Positions 1 to 8,360 are shown, counted from the first letter of the stretch. The stretch is DNA of 64,000 bases from Clostridia bacterium (GCA_900767715.1 CAAGAD010000005.1:62001-126000), one strand, 5' to 3'. A program made the numbers and translations. Notes: generated by a model not told the origin, from the letters alone.

Positions 1-983
1 TTGACAAAACGATTGCAGACAACGGCTCGGGCTCAGCATTCTTCAAGAGTGCTGGCAAAAGCGCATTGGCTGGTGCGGGTCAAATCCTTGGCTCAACCAC
101 TGGCGGTGCTCTCGGAAAATCTGCAATGGACGGCTACAAAGCATTTAGGGGCGACCAATCTACACCTTCTGATTCTTGGCTTGCACGAAAGCTTGGTGGT
201 AAAGGTGATGCTTACAGACAACTTCAAGAAGTGCAAAGCAAAACCACAGCCGCTGTTTTGGGCTCGGAAAGCCAGGCAATCGTGTCGTCTGCAATGGATA
301 AGTTCGTTGAAAAAACTTCCGAACCAATCAACAAGAGCATTACTGCTGCCAATGTGGAAATGACTGCTGCTCAAACTAATTTAAGATCTGCCGAACAAAA
401 TCTTGCTAAGGTGGAAAAACAATTTAATGCCGCTTTGGAAAATGCGGTCGGGGTTATGACAAGTAAAAACGGCTTGGATGTATCCAAAGACGACGCAAAG
501 GCTATGCTTGAACGTGGCGATTTCAGTTCAGTTCAAAACGACCCAGTCAAATATGCTCTTGCGGTTGAAGAAGTTGCGAGATTTAGTCAAACTAAGATTG
601 CACAAACTTATCAAGAGGCCAACGACAAGGTACAAGAAGCACACAGCAGTGTTCAAGCAATTCAAAGTAGCATAGACAATCTCAATGATAAACTAGCAGA
701 AACATCAATGAGTGGCGGAGATATTGGAACATTTATTAGCAATGTAAATGCTAGCATTGACCCTGATATGCTCGGCAATCTTATGGCGGCGGGCGATACT
801 GCCACAATAGAAAGAGTGGTTGAAAATGCTATATCTAGTCAAGCCAAAGCAGGTGGTATATCACTTGGCGACGACTTCAAGAAGCAGTTGGTGGATACTA
901 TTATGAAAACTATGGCAGGACCTGCAAAGCAACTCAAAGAAACTGCGGATAAAATCAAACAAACCACAACAGGCAAAAAGTAA
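1..983 (+). CDS. Unknown Ala/Gln/Ser-rich protein, 5' end outside window
   Basis: The reading frame is open from the first complete codon (position 3) to the TAA at 981-983, so the gene begins upstream of the window and about 326 residues are visible. The visible start is Gly/Ala/Ser-rich (small residues such as LAGAGQILGSTTGG). A long charged, probably coiled-coil stretch follows, rich in Gln, Glu, Lys and Asn, and the end is Lys-rich. No catalytic motif or transmembrane segment is visible. A Gly/Ala-rich segment followed by heptad-like helices would suit a secreted-effector, tape-measure or structural protein, but nothing decides between these and I do not recognise the family. A hairpin terminator lies about 80 bases downstream. 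Confidence 0.8.
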   Translation, partial: DKTIADNGSGSAFFKSAGKSALAGAGQILGSTTGGALGKSAMDGYKAFRGDQSTPSDSWLARKLGGKGDAYRQLQEVQSKTTAAVLGSESQAIVSSAMDKFVEKTSEPINKSITAANVEMTAAQTNLRSAEQNLAKVEKQFNAALENAVGVMTSKNGLDVSKDDAKAMLERGDFSSVQNDPVKYALAVEEVARFSQTKIAQTYQEANDKVQEAHSSVQAIQSSIDNLNDKLAETSMSGGDIGTFISNVNASIDPDMLGNLMAAGDTATIERVVENAISSQAKAGGISLGDDFKKQLVDTIMKTMAGPAKQLKETADKIKQTTTGKK

Positions 984-1060
984 AAAATATTACACATTTA
1001 ATGCTTGTTTGCTAATTGATGGCGGATTGTTTCACTACTCACATCAAAAACTATGCAAAA

Positions 1061-1085
1061 AACTGGCTGAAATGCCAGTTTTTTG
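1061..1085 (+). terminator. Rho-independent terminator of the first gene
   Basis: Stem AACTGGC (1061-1067) pairs with GCCAGTT (1074-1080) and is followed by a T run. It ends the transcript of the partial gene at the window start. Confidence 0.8.
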
Positions 1086-1204
1086 TGTGTTAAAATGATA
1101 AATGAATTTGTATGTTAAGAAAAATTGCGTTCTAAATATCTGCATTTCAATCTAAAAAAATGACAAACACAAACAACCTCACCCGCAACATTGCACGGAC
1201 TAAA

Positions 1205-1239
1205 AAAAGCAAAAAAAAGAAAAGTCGCTGTGACTTTTC
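1205..1239 (-). terminator. Terminator of tRNA-Asn
   Basis: On the minus strand GAAAAGTC pairs with GACTTTTC (1219-1239) around a 5-nt loop, followed by a U-rich run (the A-rich tract 1202-1220 on the plus strand). It lies just past the 3' end of the minus-strand tRNA. Confidence 0.75.
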
Positions 1240-1247
1240 TCTTTGTT

Positions 1248-1322
1248 TGGCGCTCCGTGTAGGATTTGAACCTACGACCGCCCGGTTAACAGCCGGATGC
1301 TCTACCGCTGAGCTAACGAAGC
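1248..1322 (-). tRNA. tRNA-Asn (anticodon GTT)
   Basis: The complement folds into a full cloverleaf. Acceptor GCTTCGT pairs with ACGGAGC, the D arm is GCTCAGCGGTAGAGC, the anticodon loop is CTGTTAA, and the T arm contains GGTTCGAATCC. The discriminator is G and CCA is encoded at 1250-1248. Anticodon GTT reads AAC/AAT (Asn). It is an isolated gene with its own terminator downstream. Confidence 0.96.
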
Positions 1323-1496
1323 TTATGGGGTTGCTTATAAAAAGCATTATGATAATAACAATTTTGAAACCCATTGTCAATGGATTTTCGCAATATTTTT
1401 TACAAACTCGCAAAAATTTTTGCCCAAACTTGCGAAAGGATTGCCCCGAAATCTAAAAATACCGACCGAAAGCGTGAATAAATGTTGAACCAATAT

Positions 1497-1525
1497 TTGA
1501 CAGTCAATACGCAGTTTGGTATAAT
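1497..1525 (+). promoter_or_regulatory. Strong sigma-A-type promoter, apparently leaderless
   Basis: TTGACA (1497-1502), a 17-nt spacer and TATAAT (1520-1525) are all consensus. The start codon at 1533 is only 7 nt past the -10 box, so transcription should begin on or within a base of the ATG. No ribosome-binding site is present. Confidence 0.8.
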
Positions 1526-1532
1526 TTAATAT

Positions 1533-2435
1533 ATGAAAAAGTTGAAGCATAAGAAACTACTCACGTTTCTCGCCATTGTCCTAGCCGTATGTCTAGTGGG
1601 CATTGGCATATATTTCATTGCGCGTGACAAGGCGTACAACCGCAAGGCATTGCGTGCCGACTACACCGAGTTCGCCACCACGGACAAAAACGCGCAGATA
1701 CGCGGTCTGGTCGAAGTGGTGCACAGCAAATACACCACTGGCACGTCCATTGCGGGCGAAACGCGCCTAACCGTCGCCTATGGCACACTTAGCGAAATGG
1801 ACGCCATTGCCAAGAAACTCTCTCCGCTACTCACATTTGGCACGGGCAACGAAGACAGTGCTCAGTCGCTGGAATCATCGCTCACATCGCTCATCGCTCT
1901 TCGTGCGGAGTATAAGGATGCCATCAATCTCGACATCAACAACCTAAACAATAGCACAATGGGTTCATTGGGTGATGGCTACAATCGTTTGTTCAACACT
2001 TCTTGCAACTACATCAAGACCTATGCCAAGTTTATGCAACGCGTCTGCGACTATGTCAAGGACTATTATTACAACGGTAACGCCCCAGCGGAAATCGCCG
2101 TTTACGACCTATATTTCAACGTAGCGTACAAAACATACAACAACATCGAGCCTAGCACGGTCAGTCTACGCCCAGCGCATAAGTCTGCACTCGACTTGCT
2201 CGAAAGTAAAATTGGTTTCGACTCCAACTTCAATTTCAAATACAATTCGAGCCTATCTAGCGGGCAGTATAGCGCGGAATGCTTCAATCTTGTGGAGAAA
2301 TATTACTCACTTGCCAACCGCCTAGAATACGCCAGCAACCTATATTCACATTGGCAAAACAAGGTCAGCGCCGACAGCACGACATATTCACTCGAAGTGC
2401 GCACCACCTACTATTTGTCCAAGGTTTTGGCATAA
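1533..2435 (+). CDS. Membrane-anchored protein of unknown function
   Basis: A 300-aa protein with a basic N-terminus (MKKLKHKKL) and one hydrophobic segment at about residues 9-29 that acts as an anchor or uncleaved signal. The remaining ~270 residues are extracytoplasmic, polar and probably mostly helical, with many Tyr and Asn. The ATG at 1533 is chosen because a consensus promoter ends 7 nt before it, and no ribosome site is present. The next gene begins 9 nt downstream and encodes a lipoprotein with a similar helical Tyr/Asn-rich composition, so the two form an operon and may act together at the cell surface. I do not recognise the family. Confidence 0.8.
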   Translation: MKKLKHKKLLTFLAIVLAVCLVGIGIYFIARDKAYNRKALRADYTEFATTDKNAQIRGLVEVVHSKYTTGTSIAGETRLTVAYGTLSEMDAIAKKLSPLLTFGTGNEDSAQSLESSLTSLIALRAEYKDAINLDINNLNNSTMGSLGDGYNRLFNTSCNYIKTYAKFMQRVCDYVKDYYYNGNAPAEIAVYDLYFNVAYKTYNNIEPSTVSLRPAHKSALDLLESKIGFDSNFNFKYNSSLSSGQYSAECFNLVEKYYSLANRLEYASNLYSHWQNKVSADSTTYSLEVRTTYYLSKVLA

Positions 2436-2444
2436 GGGGGCAAT

Positions 2445-3533
2445 ATGAAAAGAAAAATTCTATTAATGCTAGCCATAATTCTTGCCTTGCCATTAATTTT
2501 GGTGGGGTGTGGCGACAGCAAGGTGCTTGTCAGCCTAGCGCGTGACTACAATGAGCGCATTGTCAGCAATGAAAACTTGCAACGCGTGGATAACCACAAT
2601 ACCACGGGCAAGACCGACTTTGAACTCGAACATTTCGTCGTGCGTAAGTCCACCGCGCTCAACAGCGCGTGCACCAACATTGTCGCGTACAAATTTTTGC
2701 CCGAACTCTACGAACCAATGCTTTACAACGCGCTCGTCGTAACATATTATTACGCACCAGATATGGTTAATGGCAATTATTCCAAGGACGTGAAAAAGAA
2801 CATCTATGCCAAAATAGACAGCCTTTTTGCCAGCGTTGATGAATGCATTACCAGTGTCAAGAGCCTTGAACGAAGTTTAACAATGGACACCAACTCAACT
2901 TCGCGCATAAATCTCACACACCTTAAAAATGTGTACGTTTCATACGAAAAGGCGACCGAACGCGCCTTCAATTTGAGCGAATGCGTGCTCTCATACAACG
3001 CGCAAGGGCTTTCCAGCCGTTTCACCACAATGGACTATAAGAACGGCAACACGCAGACCCAACTCTTCAACGCACTTATCAAGGAAAACTATGTTGCACG
3101 CTTGTACGCCACCCAAAACTTCTACTATTCCAACTTCTACGACAACACCATTCCCGCCAAGATAATTTCCGGCGCGGACGGGTTCAATAGTTTGAGTGTG
3201 GTAAATAGTTTCTACGGCAAAGCAGTCTATGACACAATCAACGCGGGCATCAACGGTGTCAGCACACCGAACGCCAGCGCAATGCAGTCCAATAACGACA
3301 TTATCAAGGCGCGCGTGTCCAACTATCTCACCGCCAAGAAAATGTACGCCATTGACCGCAACTCATACAATCAAGCAAGACAGGTCATCAGTTATTCCAA
3401 GGCGAAGAACACCGATTCTCGCCAACTCACCAGCGAACAAGCAGACGCCTTGAACGTAATGCAAAACTTCGTCAACGGCAGTTTGTTGGACTATTTCACC
3501 TTGCTAAACAACATTATCTCATTATGTAAATAA
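2445..3533 (+). CDS. Lipoprotein of unknown function
   Basis: A 362-aa protein with a type II signal peptide: MKRK start, hydrophobic core, and lipobox LVGC with Cys at about residue 22, where a diacylglycerol anchor would be attached. The mature part has no recognised motif and is rich in Asn, Tyr, Ser and Ala, probably helical. The start has a GGGG-type ribosome site (AGGGGGCAAT before ATG). It lies 9 nt after the membrane-anchored gene and its stop overlaps the open frame leading into gltX. It is probably exported to the outer face of the membrane and lipidated through LspA (encoded at 32.3 kb). Confidence 0.8.
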   Translation: MKRKILLMLAIILALPLILVGCGDSKVLVSLARDYNERIVSNENLQRVDNHNTTGKTDFELEHFVVRKSTALNSACTNIVAYKFLPELYEPMLYNALVVTYYYAPDMVNGNYSKDVKKNIYAKIDSLFASVDECITSVKSLERSLTMDTNSTSRINLTHLKNVYVSYEKATERAFNLSECVLSYNAQGLSSRFTTMDYKNGNTQTQLFNALIKENYVARLYATQNFYYSNFYDNTIPAKIISGADGFNSLSVVNSFYGKAVYDTINAGINGVSTPNASAMQSNNDIIKARVSNYLTAKKMYAIDRNSYNQARQVISYSKAKNTDSRQLTSEQADALNVMQNFVNGSLLDYFTLLNNIISLCK

Positions 3534-3637
3534 TGTACAATATGCGTGGGTTTTCAAATCAAAAATCTCGCATATTTGGTAGAAGATTTCATATTTTCGA
3601 CCAAAAAAATACCTACCCAATAAAACAGGAGCAAATT

Positions 3638-5278
3638 ATGGACTTTGAGAAATTAAGTCAATTACTATACCCAAACACTCACGACACAATCACCGACCTT
3701 ATGAAGCGTTACCCACCACGCACCACCAAGGGTTATGTCACGCGTTTCGCGCCTAGCCCAACCGGTTTCGTGCATATGGGCAGTTTCTTCGGCGCGTACA
3801 TCGACTATCTTCTAGCCAAATCGACCGACGGCGTGTTCTATTTTAGACTGGAAGACACCGACCAAAAGCGCCTTGTCGAAGGCAGTGACAAAATAGCACT
3901 CGAAATGCTCAAAATATTCGACATTGCACCAACCGAAGGCTATTTGATAGGCGGGGACTATGGCCCTTACGAGCAGTCCAAACGCGTGGAAATATATAAC
4001 GTCTTTGCCAAGGAACTCGTGCGCCGTGGACGTGCCTTGCCTTGTTTTTGCGGTGAAAATGGCGGAAAACAAGAAGTTTTGGAACGTCGCAACGAAACAT
4101 TCGAGGTGGCAGACCCTTGCGAAAAACTCACCTTTGACGAGATTAAGAAACTCATTGACGGCGGTCAAAAGTTCGCATTGAGATTTATCTCCAAGGGCAA
4201 TCCAGAGCATAAAATCCAGCACAACGACGTCATCAAGGGCGAGCGCGAAATAGGTGAGAACGACCATTCGGCAATCATTATCAAGACGAACGGCATTCCG
4301 GTTTATGCCTTTGCGCACCTAGTCGATGACACCCTTATGCATACCAGCATTGTCGTGCGTGGGGAAGAGTGGTACGCCAGCCTGCCTTTGCACCTAGAAC
4401 TCTTTGACGCAATGGGCTTGCCAGCACCTAAATACGCGCACACCCCAGTGCTTATGAAGTTTGACGAGACCACGGGCAACAAGCGTAAACTCAGCAAACG
4501 CCACGACCCAGAAGCAGATATGCGTTTCTATCTCCAACTCGGCTATGATAAGGACGCTGTCAAGGAATATTTACTCACACTTCTCAATAGCGAGTTCGAG
4601 CCTTGGCGACTAAATAACCCAACCGCTCCAATCACGGACTATGTCTTCAAACCAGAGAATATCGGCTCAAACAACCCATTCTTTGATGTGGAGAAATTGA
4701 ACAACATCTCCAAAAACACTATCTCGCATTACTCCGCACAACGCGTCTATGCAGATTTGCTCGCCTGGGCAAAGAACTATGACACAGATTTCGCCACCGA
4801 ACTGAAAACCAACAAAGATAAATGGCTACTCACACTCAACATCGACCGTGAAGTTCCTAAGCCACGTAAAGATATATATAATATGTCTATGATTAAAGAC
4901 TATTATAACTATATGTTTACCGCACCAAACATTGACGGCGATGCATTGACGCTTGCCAATGTGAACCCAGAGTTTAACGACAGCAAGAACGCAAGCGTAG
5001 ATTTCTTGAAAGCATACGCCAGCGGACTAACAAGTTTTGCCGACAATTCCGCTTGGTTTGACTATCTCAAAAATGTGGCTGGCGAACACCATTTCACCGA
5101 CCGCAAAACTTTCAAGGCAGACCCACAAAACTATGCCGGCGATATGACCACCGCGTCAACCCTTGTCCGCCTTGCCATCACGGGTAAAACCAACTCACCA
5201 AACTTGTACGACATTATGTCAATTCTTGGCACTGAAGAATGCAAAAATAGAATACTAAACTTGGCAGATAAATTATAA
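3638..5278 (+). CDS. gltX: Glutamyl-tRNA synthetase
   Basis: A class Ic aminoacyl-tRNA synthetase that charges tRNA-Glu in the cytoplasm. The HIGH-type motif is in FAPSPTGFVHMG (about residues 35-46) and the KMSKS-type motif is KRKLSKRHD (about residue 290). The product is 546 aa, somewhat longer than the usual 470-500, with the extra length in the C-terminal anticodon-binding part. The frame is open from 3533, but the ATG at 3638 is preceded by AGGAG and starts just before the catalytic domain, so I chose it. A strong terminator follows. Whether the enzyme also charges tRNA-Gln cannot be told here. Confidence 0.93.
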   Translation: MDFEKLSQLLYPNTHDTITDLMKRYPPRTTKGYVTRFAPSPTGFVHMGSFFGAYIDYLLAKSTDGVFYFRLEDTDQKRLVEGSDKIALEMLKIFDIAPTEGYLIGGDYGPYEQSKRVEIYNVFAKELVRRGRALPCFCGENGGKQEVLERRNETFEVADPCEKLTFDEIKKLIDGGQKFALRFISKGNPEHKIQHNDVIKGEREIGENDHSAIIIKTNGIPVYAFAHLVDDTLMHTSIVVRGEEWYASLPLHLELFDAMGLPAPKYAHTPVLMKFDETTGNKRKLSKRHDPEADMRFYLQLGYDKDAVKEYLLTLLNSEFEPWRLNNPTAPITDYVFKPENIGSNNPFFDVEKLNNISKNTISHYSAQRVYADLLAWAKNYDTDFATELKTNKDKWLLTLNIDREVPKPRKDIYNMSMIKDYYNYMFTAPNIDGDALTLANVNPEFNDSKNASVDFLKAYASGLTSFADNSAWFDYLKNVAGEHHFTDRKTFKADPQNYAGDMTTASTLVRLAITGKTNSPNLYDIMSILGTEECKNRILNLADKL

Positions 5279-5287
5279 CCAACCCAA

Positions 5288-5330
5288 AGCCTTACAGCGC
5301 ATATAATCGGTGCGCAGTAAGGCTTTTTTT
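5288..5330 (+). terminator. Terminator of gltX
   Basis: AGCCTTAC (5288-5295) pairs with GTAAGGCT (5317-5324), followed by a seven-T run. The loop contains a second small GCGCA/TGCGC stem. Confidence 0.85.
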
Positions 5331-5412
5331 CGCGCGGTTTACCACTATTCGTAATAGTTCTTGTCTAAATTGATTTGAAAATATTTTTTTTGAAAAAAAA
5401 TGTAAAAAACAT

Positions 5413-5442
5413 TTGACTATTTGTTTTTGTATTTTGTAGTAT
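5413..5442 (+). promoter_or_regulatory. Promoter of first TasA-like gene
   Basis: TTGACT (5413-5418), 18-nt spacer, TAGTAT (5437-5442). The same arrangement (TTGACTATT block, T-rich spacer of 18, TAG-type -10) precedes the second TasA-like gene at 6912-6941, suggesting common control. Confidence 0.5.
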
Positions 5443-5490
5443 TAAGGTGTAAGTTGAAAAAACTTAAAAAACGAAAAGGAGAAATATTAT

Positions 5491-6066
5491 ATGTTGAAGA
5501 CAAAGAAGTCTAAACAAAACGTAACAATTCTAGTATTGAGCGTAATGCTAGCAATTGCTGCAATCTTCGGCGTTACTGCTGCATGGTTCGTATCTAGTGC
5601 TGGCGCAAGTGGTACAGTTACTACTGCTGAAACAAAAGTTGCTTTGGTTGTTGGTGGCGCTAGTGGTACTAAATATACTACTGCTGCTACTGAAAACAAC
5701 ACTGCTTTCTCAAAAGAGAACATTGTTGCTGGCGACAGCATCATCGATGAAGTTGGTTTCCAAATGACAACTAACACTGCTACTGCTGGTGTTTATGTTC
5801 GTATTAAACTTTCTGCTACCGGTGATTTGACAGTTGACGCTACTACTACTGGCTGGACTAAGGACGGCGACTACTATTACTTTGGTACTGCTAACACTAA
5901 GGCTGGCTTGACCCCTGTTACTGATACTACATATCACAAATTCTGTGATGCTGTTAAATTGGCTGATAAGTCTGACGACCAAAAGAAATCTACTACTGTT
6001 TCTGTAACAGTTGAAACAGTTCAAGTTGCTAACCAAGGCGAAACAATCGCTTGGGATAACAACTAA
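5491..6066 (+). CDS. Secreted protein with SipW-type signal peptide (TasA/CalY-like)
   Basis: A 191-aa exported protein. The basic start is followed by a hydrophobic segment ending in GVTAAWFVSS (about residues 27-36). That is the arrangement typical of SipW-dependent TasA/CalY precursors, where the signal peptidase cleaves and the mature protein forms biofilm fibres. The mature part is rich in Thr, Ala, Val and Ser with beta-strand character. It is the first of three similar genes (also 6978 and 7725) that share the leader and a YVRI core motif. The ribosome site AAGGAG precedes ATG 5491. Codon use is strongly biased (GCT, ACT, GTT), like the ribosomal genes here, suggesting high expression. 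Family membership rests on leader and composition; function is inferred. Confidence 0.75.
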   Translation: MLKTKKSKQNVTILVLSVMLAIAAIFGVTAAWFVSSAGASGTVTTAETKVALVVGGASGTKYTTAATENNTAFSKENIVAGDSIIDEVGFQMTTNTATAGVYVRIKLSATGDLTVDATTTGWTKDGDYYYFGTANTKAGLTPVTDTTYHKFCDAVKLADKSDDQKKSTTVSVTVETVQVANQGETIAWDNN

Positions 6067-6129
6067 TCATCAGATTAGACGACTAGTAAATTTCACTTTG
6101 GAATTTAGTTCAACCTAAGTATAAAAAAG

Positions 6130-6153
6130 ACCGACACGCTCGTCGGTTTTTTT
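6130..6153 (+). terminator. Terminator of first TasA-like gene
   Basis: ACCGAC (6130-6135) pairs with GTCGGT (6142-6147), followed by seven T. Confidence 0.85.
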
Positions 6154-6333
6154 AATTCTCGCATCTTATTTTGTATGCCAAAAACATACAAGGAAACATA
6201 CAAGATGATTGACTTTTTTACGCATATTTTTCGCACAAAATAGGGGAGTGAATTTGTCATTAATTTGGTGGCAGAGATGAAAAAAAGATGTTTGTAAATT
6301 TTTGACAAAATATTTAAATGTTTCAAAAATCCT

Positions 6334-6362
6334 TTGACATTTGCTGTGAAAATAAATAATAT
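6334..6362 (+). promoter_or_regulatory. Promoter of the multi-hairpin RNA region
   Basis: TTGACA (6334-6339), 17-nt spacer, TAATAT (6357-6362). Transcription would begin near 6369, just before the first stem of the structured region, and no coding gene starts before the terminator at 6706-6728. Confidence 0.55.
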
Positions 6363-6367
6363 GAAAA

Positions 6368-6728
6368 TATGTAATTCGTAAATGCAAATATATGGATTAC
6401 ATATTAAACTCATTTTGTGTAATTTTCACTGCACAAATATTTCGGCAAAAATGAGTTTGAAAAGAACTGTATTTCACAGTTCGATTAACATCGGTAAACC
6501 CATTTTGTATTTAATCCCCTACCCATTTATATTAAAGCAAAATGTGTTTATACATACACATTGTATGTTGTCCAAATCGGCTTTTCACCCTACCTAAGCC
6601 GTACGGACTAAATCGTAAGAGATGACTCTTACTGGGCGAGCAGAGTTTCCCACTATTTCTTCTCTGCTTGCAAAAACGAAAGAAGTAAATTTCATTTACT
6701 TTGAAAAGGCACTATCAGGTGCTTTTTT
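6368..6728 (+). ncRNA. Candidate structured non-coding RNA, ~360 nt, ~10 hairpins
   Basis: This gene-free interval contains consecutive exact inverted repeats. They are 6406-6416/6448-6458 (11 bp), 6464-6470/6476-6482 (7 bp), 6501-6507/6538-6544 with inner 6510-6515/6531-6536, and 6552-6557/6563-6568. Next come 6570-6573/6605-6608 enclosing 6578-6583/6596-6601, then 6615-6621/6626-6632 (7 bp, tetraloop), 6636-6645/6662-6671 (10 bp, one wobble) and 6683-6690/6694-6701 (8 bp). The last is a terminator stem 6706-6712/6719-6725 with a T run. A promoter lies at 6334-6362. It does not show the conserved sequences of RNase P RNA, tmRNA, SRP RNA or the c-di-GMP riboswitches that I could check by eye. 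It lies between two TasA-like genes. Its identity is unknown. Confidence 0.6.
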
Positions 6729-6911
6729 CATTCATCGATTTTTCATACATAATTGTCGAAAATAGTCGCAAAATAAGATTGTATAGGCGGAAAATTTATT
6801 GTCGCAAATGTACGCAATATGATGTCTACAATACAAGAAAAAATGCTGGAAAAAATGTTAAATAAAAACTCAAAAAATGTCGCATTTTTTCCTAATATGA
6901 GCAAAAAATAG

Positions 6912-6941
6912 TTGACTATTATTTTTCATATATGTTAGACT
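6912..6941 (+). promoter_or_regulatory. Promoter of second TasA-like gene
   Basis: TTGACT (6912-6917), 18-nt spacer, TAGACT (6936-6941). It shares the TTGACTATT block with the promoter at 5413. The stretch 6729-6911 before it is AT-rich and shows nothing else recognisable. Confidence 0.45.
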
Positions 6942-6977
6942 TTTATTGTAAAAAGTAGAGAAAAGGAACATTGAAAA

Positions 6978-7634
6978 ATGACTAAGAAAAAGAATCTCAA
7001 ATTCATCTTGGCTTTTTGTCTAATCGCTGTTGTTAGTGCATTGACAATGTCACTAACAGGCGCGTGGTTCACCAGCAACAAATATGTTGGCGGAACGGTG
7101 AAAATGGGCGTTGTTGATATAAATATTTATAGCGGTACAACATCTGTTGGTAATAATGCAACTTTTATGTCTAAAACCGCATTGCCAGGTGACAAAATTT
7201 TGACTGGCGCATTAACACTCAAATCTGCTAACGCAACTACATCTGCATTTTTAAGATTGACGGTATTCGTTACTAACGCATCTGTAAACAATGTTGGCAC
7301 TAGTGCCACTGCAGGTGGCGTAAACAACTTAAGCCCAGGCAGTTCTTGGTATAAGGTGTCGAATGATACAGTTAGTGTAAGCAGTGTTAGTTATGCTAGA
7401 ATTACTTATGTATTGGGCACATCTTCTGCTGCTACTGTAAAGTCTGATGCTGACATCAAGGCAGGTACTGGACTAGATATTTACTCAGGCGGAATTTACA
7501 TTTTAAAGACTTCAACATCGACTGCTGGTTTCAGCATTTACATTCGCGTTGATGCAATTCAATCTAGTGGTATCACAGCAACTCCGAACGGTGTAAATGA
7601 AGCACTTGGCGCAGTTGCGAAATGGGACGCTTAA
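6978..7634 (+). CDS. Secreted protein with SipW-type signal peptide (TasA/CalY-like)
   Basis: A 218-aa paralogue of the product at 5491. The basic N-terminus MTKKKNLK is followed by a hydrophobic run ending LTGAWFTSNKYVGGTVKMG (about residues 26-44). This matches the TasA/CalY layout in which the mature chain starts just after the AWFT motif and the first strand is GTVK-like. The mature part is Ser/Thr/Ala-rich beta sequence with FLRLTVFV and IYIRVDAIQ strands. The last motif is shared with the gene at 7725 (IYVDAIQAE), so these two are closest. The ribosome site is AAAGGA. It probably forms an operon with 7725 (91-bp gap, no clear terminator). No dedicated SipW peptidase gene is in the window. 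Confidence 0.75.
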   Translation: MTKKKNLKFILAFCLIAVVSALTMSLTGAWFTSNKYVGGTVKMGVVDINIYSGTTSVGNNATFMSKTALPGDKILTGALTLKSANATTSAFLRLTVFVTNASVNNVGTSATAGGVNNLSPGSSWYKVSNDTVSVSSVSYARITYVLGTSSAATVKSDADIKAGTGLDIYSGGIYILKTSTSTAGFSIYIRVDAIQSSGITATPNGVNEALGAVAKWDA

Positions 7635-7656
7635 TAATTAGTACACGGTATTGATG

Positions 7657-7674
7657 TCGTTAATTAATTAACGA
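7657..7674. repeat. Perfect 18-bp palindrome between TasA-like genes
   Basis: TCGTTAATT followed directly by its reverse complement AATTAACGA. It lies between the second and third TasA-like genes. It could be a dimeric repressor site or a weak attenuator (A/U-rich DNA follows); there is no direct support for either. Confidence 0.5.
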
Positions 7675-7724
7675 TTTTAATATATAAAAAAACAAAAGAA
7701 ATTATATGATGAGAAAAATAAAAA

Positions 7725-8279
7725 ATGAAAGCGAAGAAAAAAAAGTTTTATGACATTTGCCATTGTGGCGCACTCGCACTACTTGGCGTAATCATCGGTT
7801 TGACTAGCGCGTGGTTCACATCAAGTGTAAGCGTTGAGGGAACAATCAAAACAGGTGTTTTGAAAGTTAAAATCGGTACACCTGCTACTATTGCTGTAAC
7901 TGGTGCAGTTCCAGGACAGAAAGTTGTTGACACAATCAAAATATTGAACGACGGCTCAACCATCAACAGTTATATCCGCGTTCAAATCGTTGCTGGCACT
8001 GATGTTGCTTTGACAATCGGTAGCGCAGGTGACAAGTGGTATAAAGACACTGCTGCTAACGTATGGTATTATGGCACTAGTGCGACTGCATTAACAGCTG
8101 TTACACCTGCAAACTTGACTGCTGGTTTGACCCTTTCTGCAATCACTATCGACGGCTCAGTTGGTAACACTGCACAAGGCAAAACTGTAAACATCACAAT
8201 CTACGTTGACGCTATTCAAGCTGAATATGCTGGTGCAGGTACTGTAACTGGTTTTGACGCTAAAGTTCCTCGTCACTAA
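7725..8279 (+). CDS. Secreted protein with SipW-type signal peptide (TasA/CalY-like)
   Basis: A 184-aa third member of the cluster. The very basic start (MKAKKKK) precedes a hydrophobic stretch ending GLTSAWFTSSVSVEGTIKTG (about residues 25-44). The mature chain has a PGQKVVDTIKILNDG segment and an IRVQIVAG strand, and shares with the 6978 product the C-terminal IYVDAIQ motif. Its ribosome site is poor (GATGAGA far upstream), so expression may depend on the upstream gene. Codon use is as biased as in the first member. The likely role is a secreted fibre or matrix component. A strong terminator follows 4 nt after the stop. Confidence 0.75.
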   Translation: MKAKKKKFYDICHCGALALLGVIIGLTSAWFTSSVSVEGTIKTGVLKVKIGTPATIAVTGAVPGQKVVDTIKILNDGSTINSYIRVQIVAGTDVALTIGSAGDKWYKDTAANVWYYGTSATALTAVTPANLTAGLTLSAITIDGSVGNTAQGKTVNITIYVDAIQAEYAGAGTVTGFDAKVPRH

Positions 8280-8282
8280 AAT

Positions 8283-8305
8283 AAGACCTGAAAAGGTCTT
8301 TTTTT
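8283..8305 (+). terminator. Terminator of the TasA-like cluster
   Basis: AAGACCT (8283-8289) pairs with AGGTCTT (8294-8300), followed by a T run. Confidence 0.85.
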
Positions 8306-8360
8306 ATGCCTTGACAACGGGCGAAAGTGTGTTACAATAGACACAAATTAGGTGGGGAAT

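Noticed and set aside
1147..1456. ORFs of 88 and 98 codons on both strands
   Set aside because: They run through the tRNA-Asn gene and its terminator; peptides such as VGFEPTTARL are the well-known translation of tRNA sequence.
3533..3637. Longer N-terminus for gltX
   Set aside because: The ATG at 3533 overlaps the lipoprotein stop, has no ribosome site and adds 35 residues not found in the family; AGGAG supports 3638.
6560..6728. c-di-GMP riboswitch before the second TasA-like gene
   Set aside because: The conserved core of GEMM-type riboswitches is absent and the terminator lies ~250 nt before the gene.
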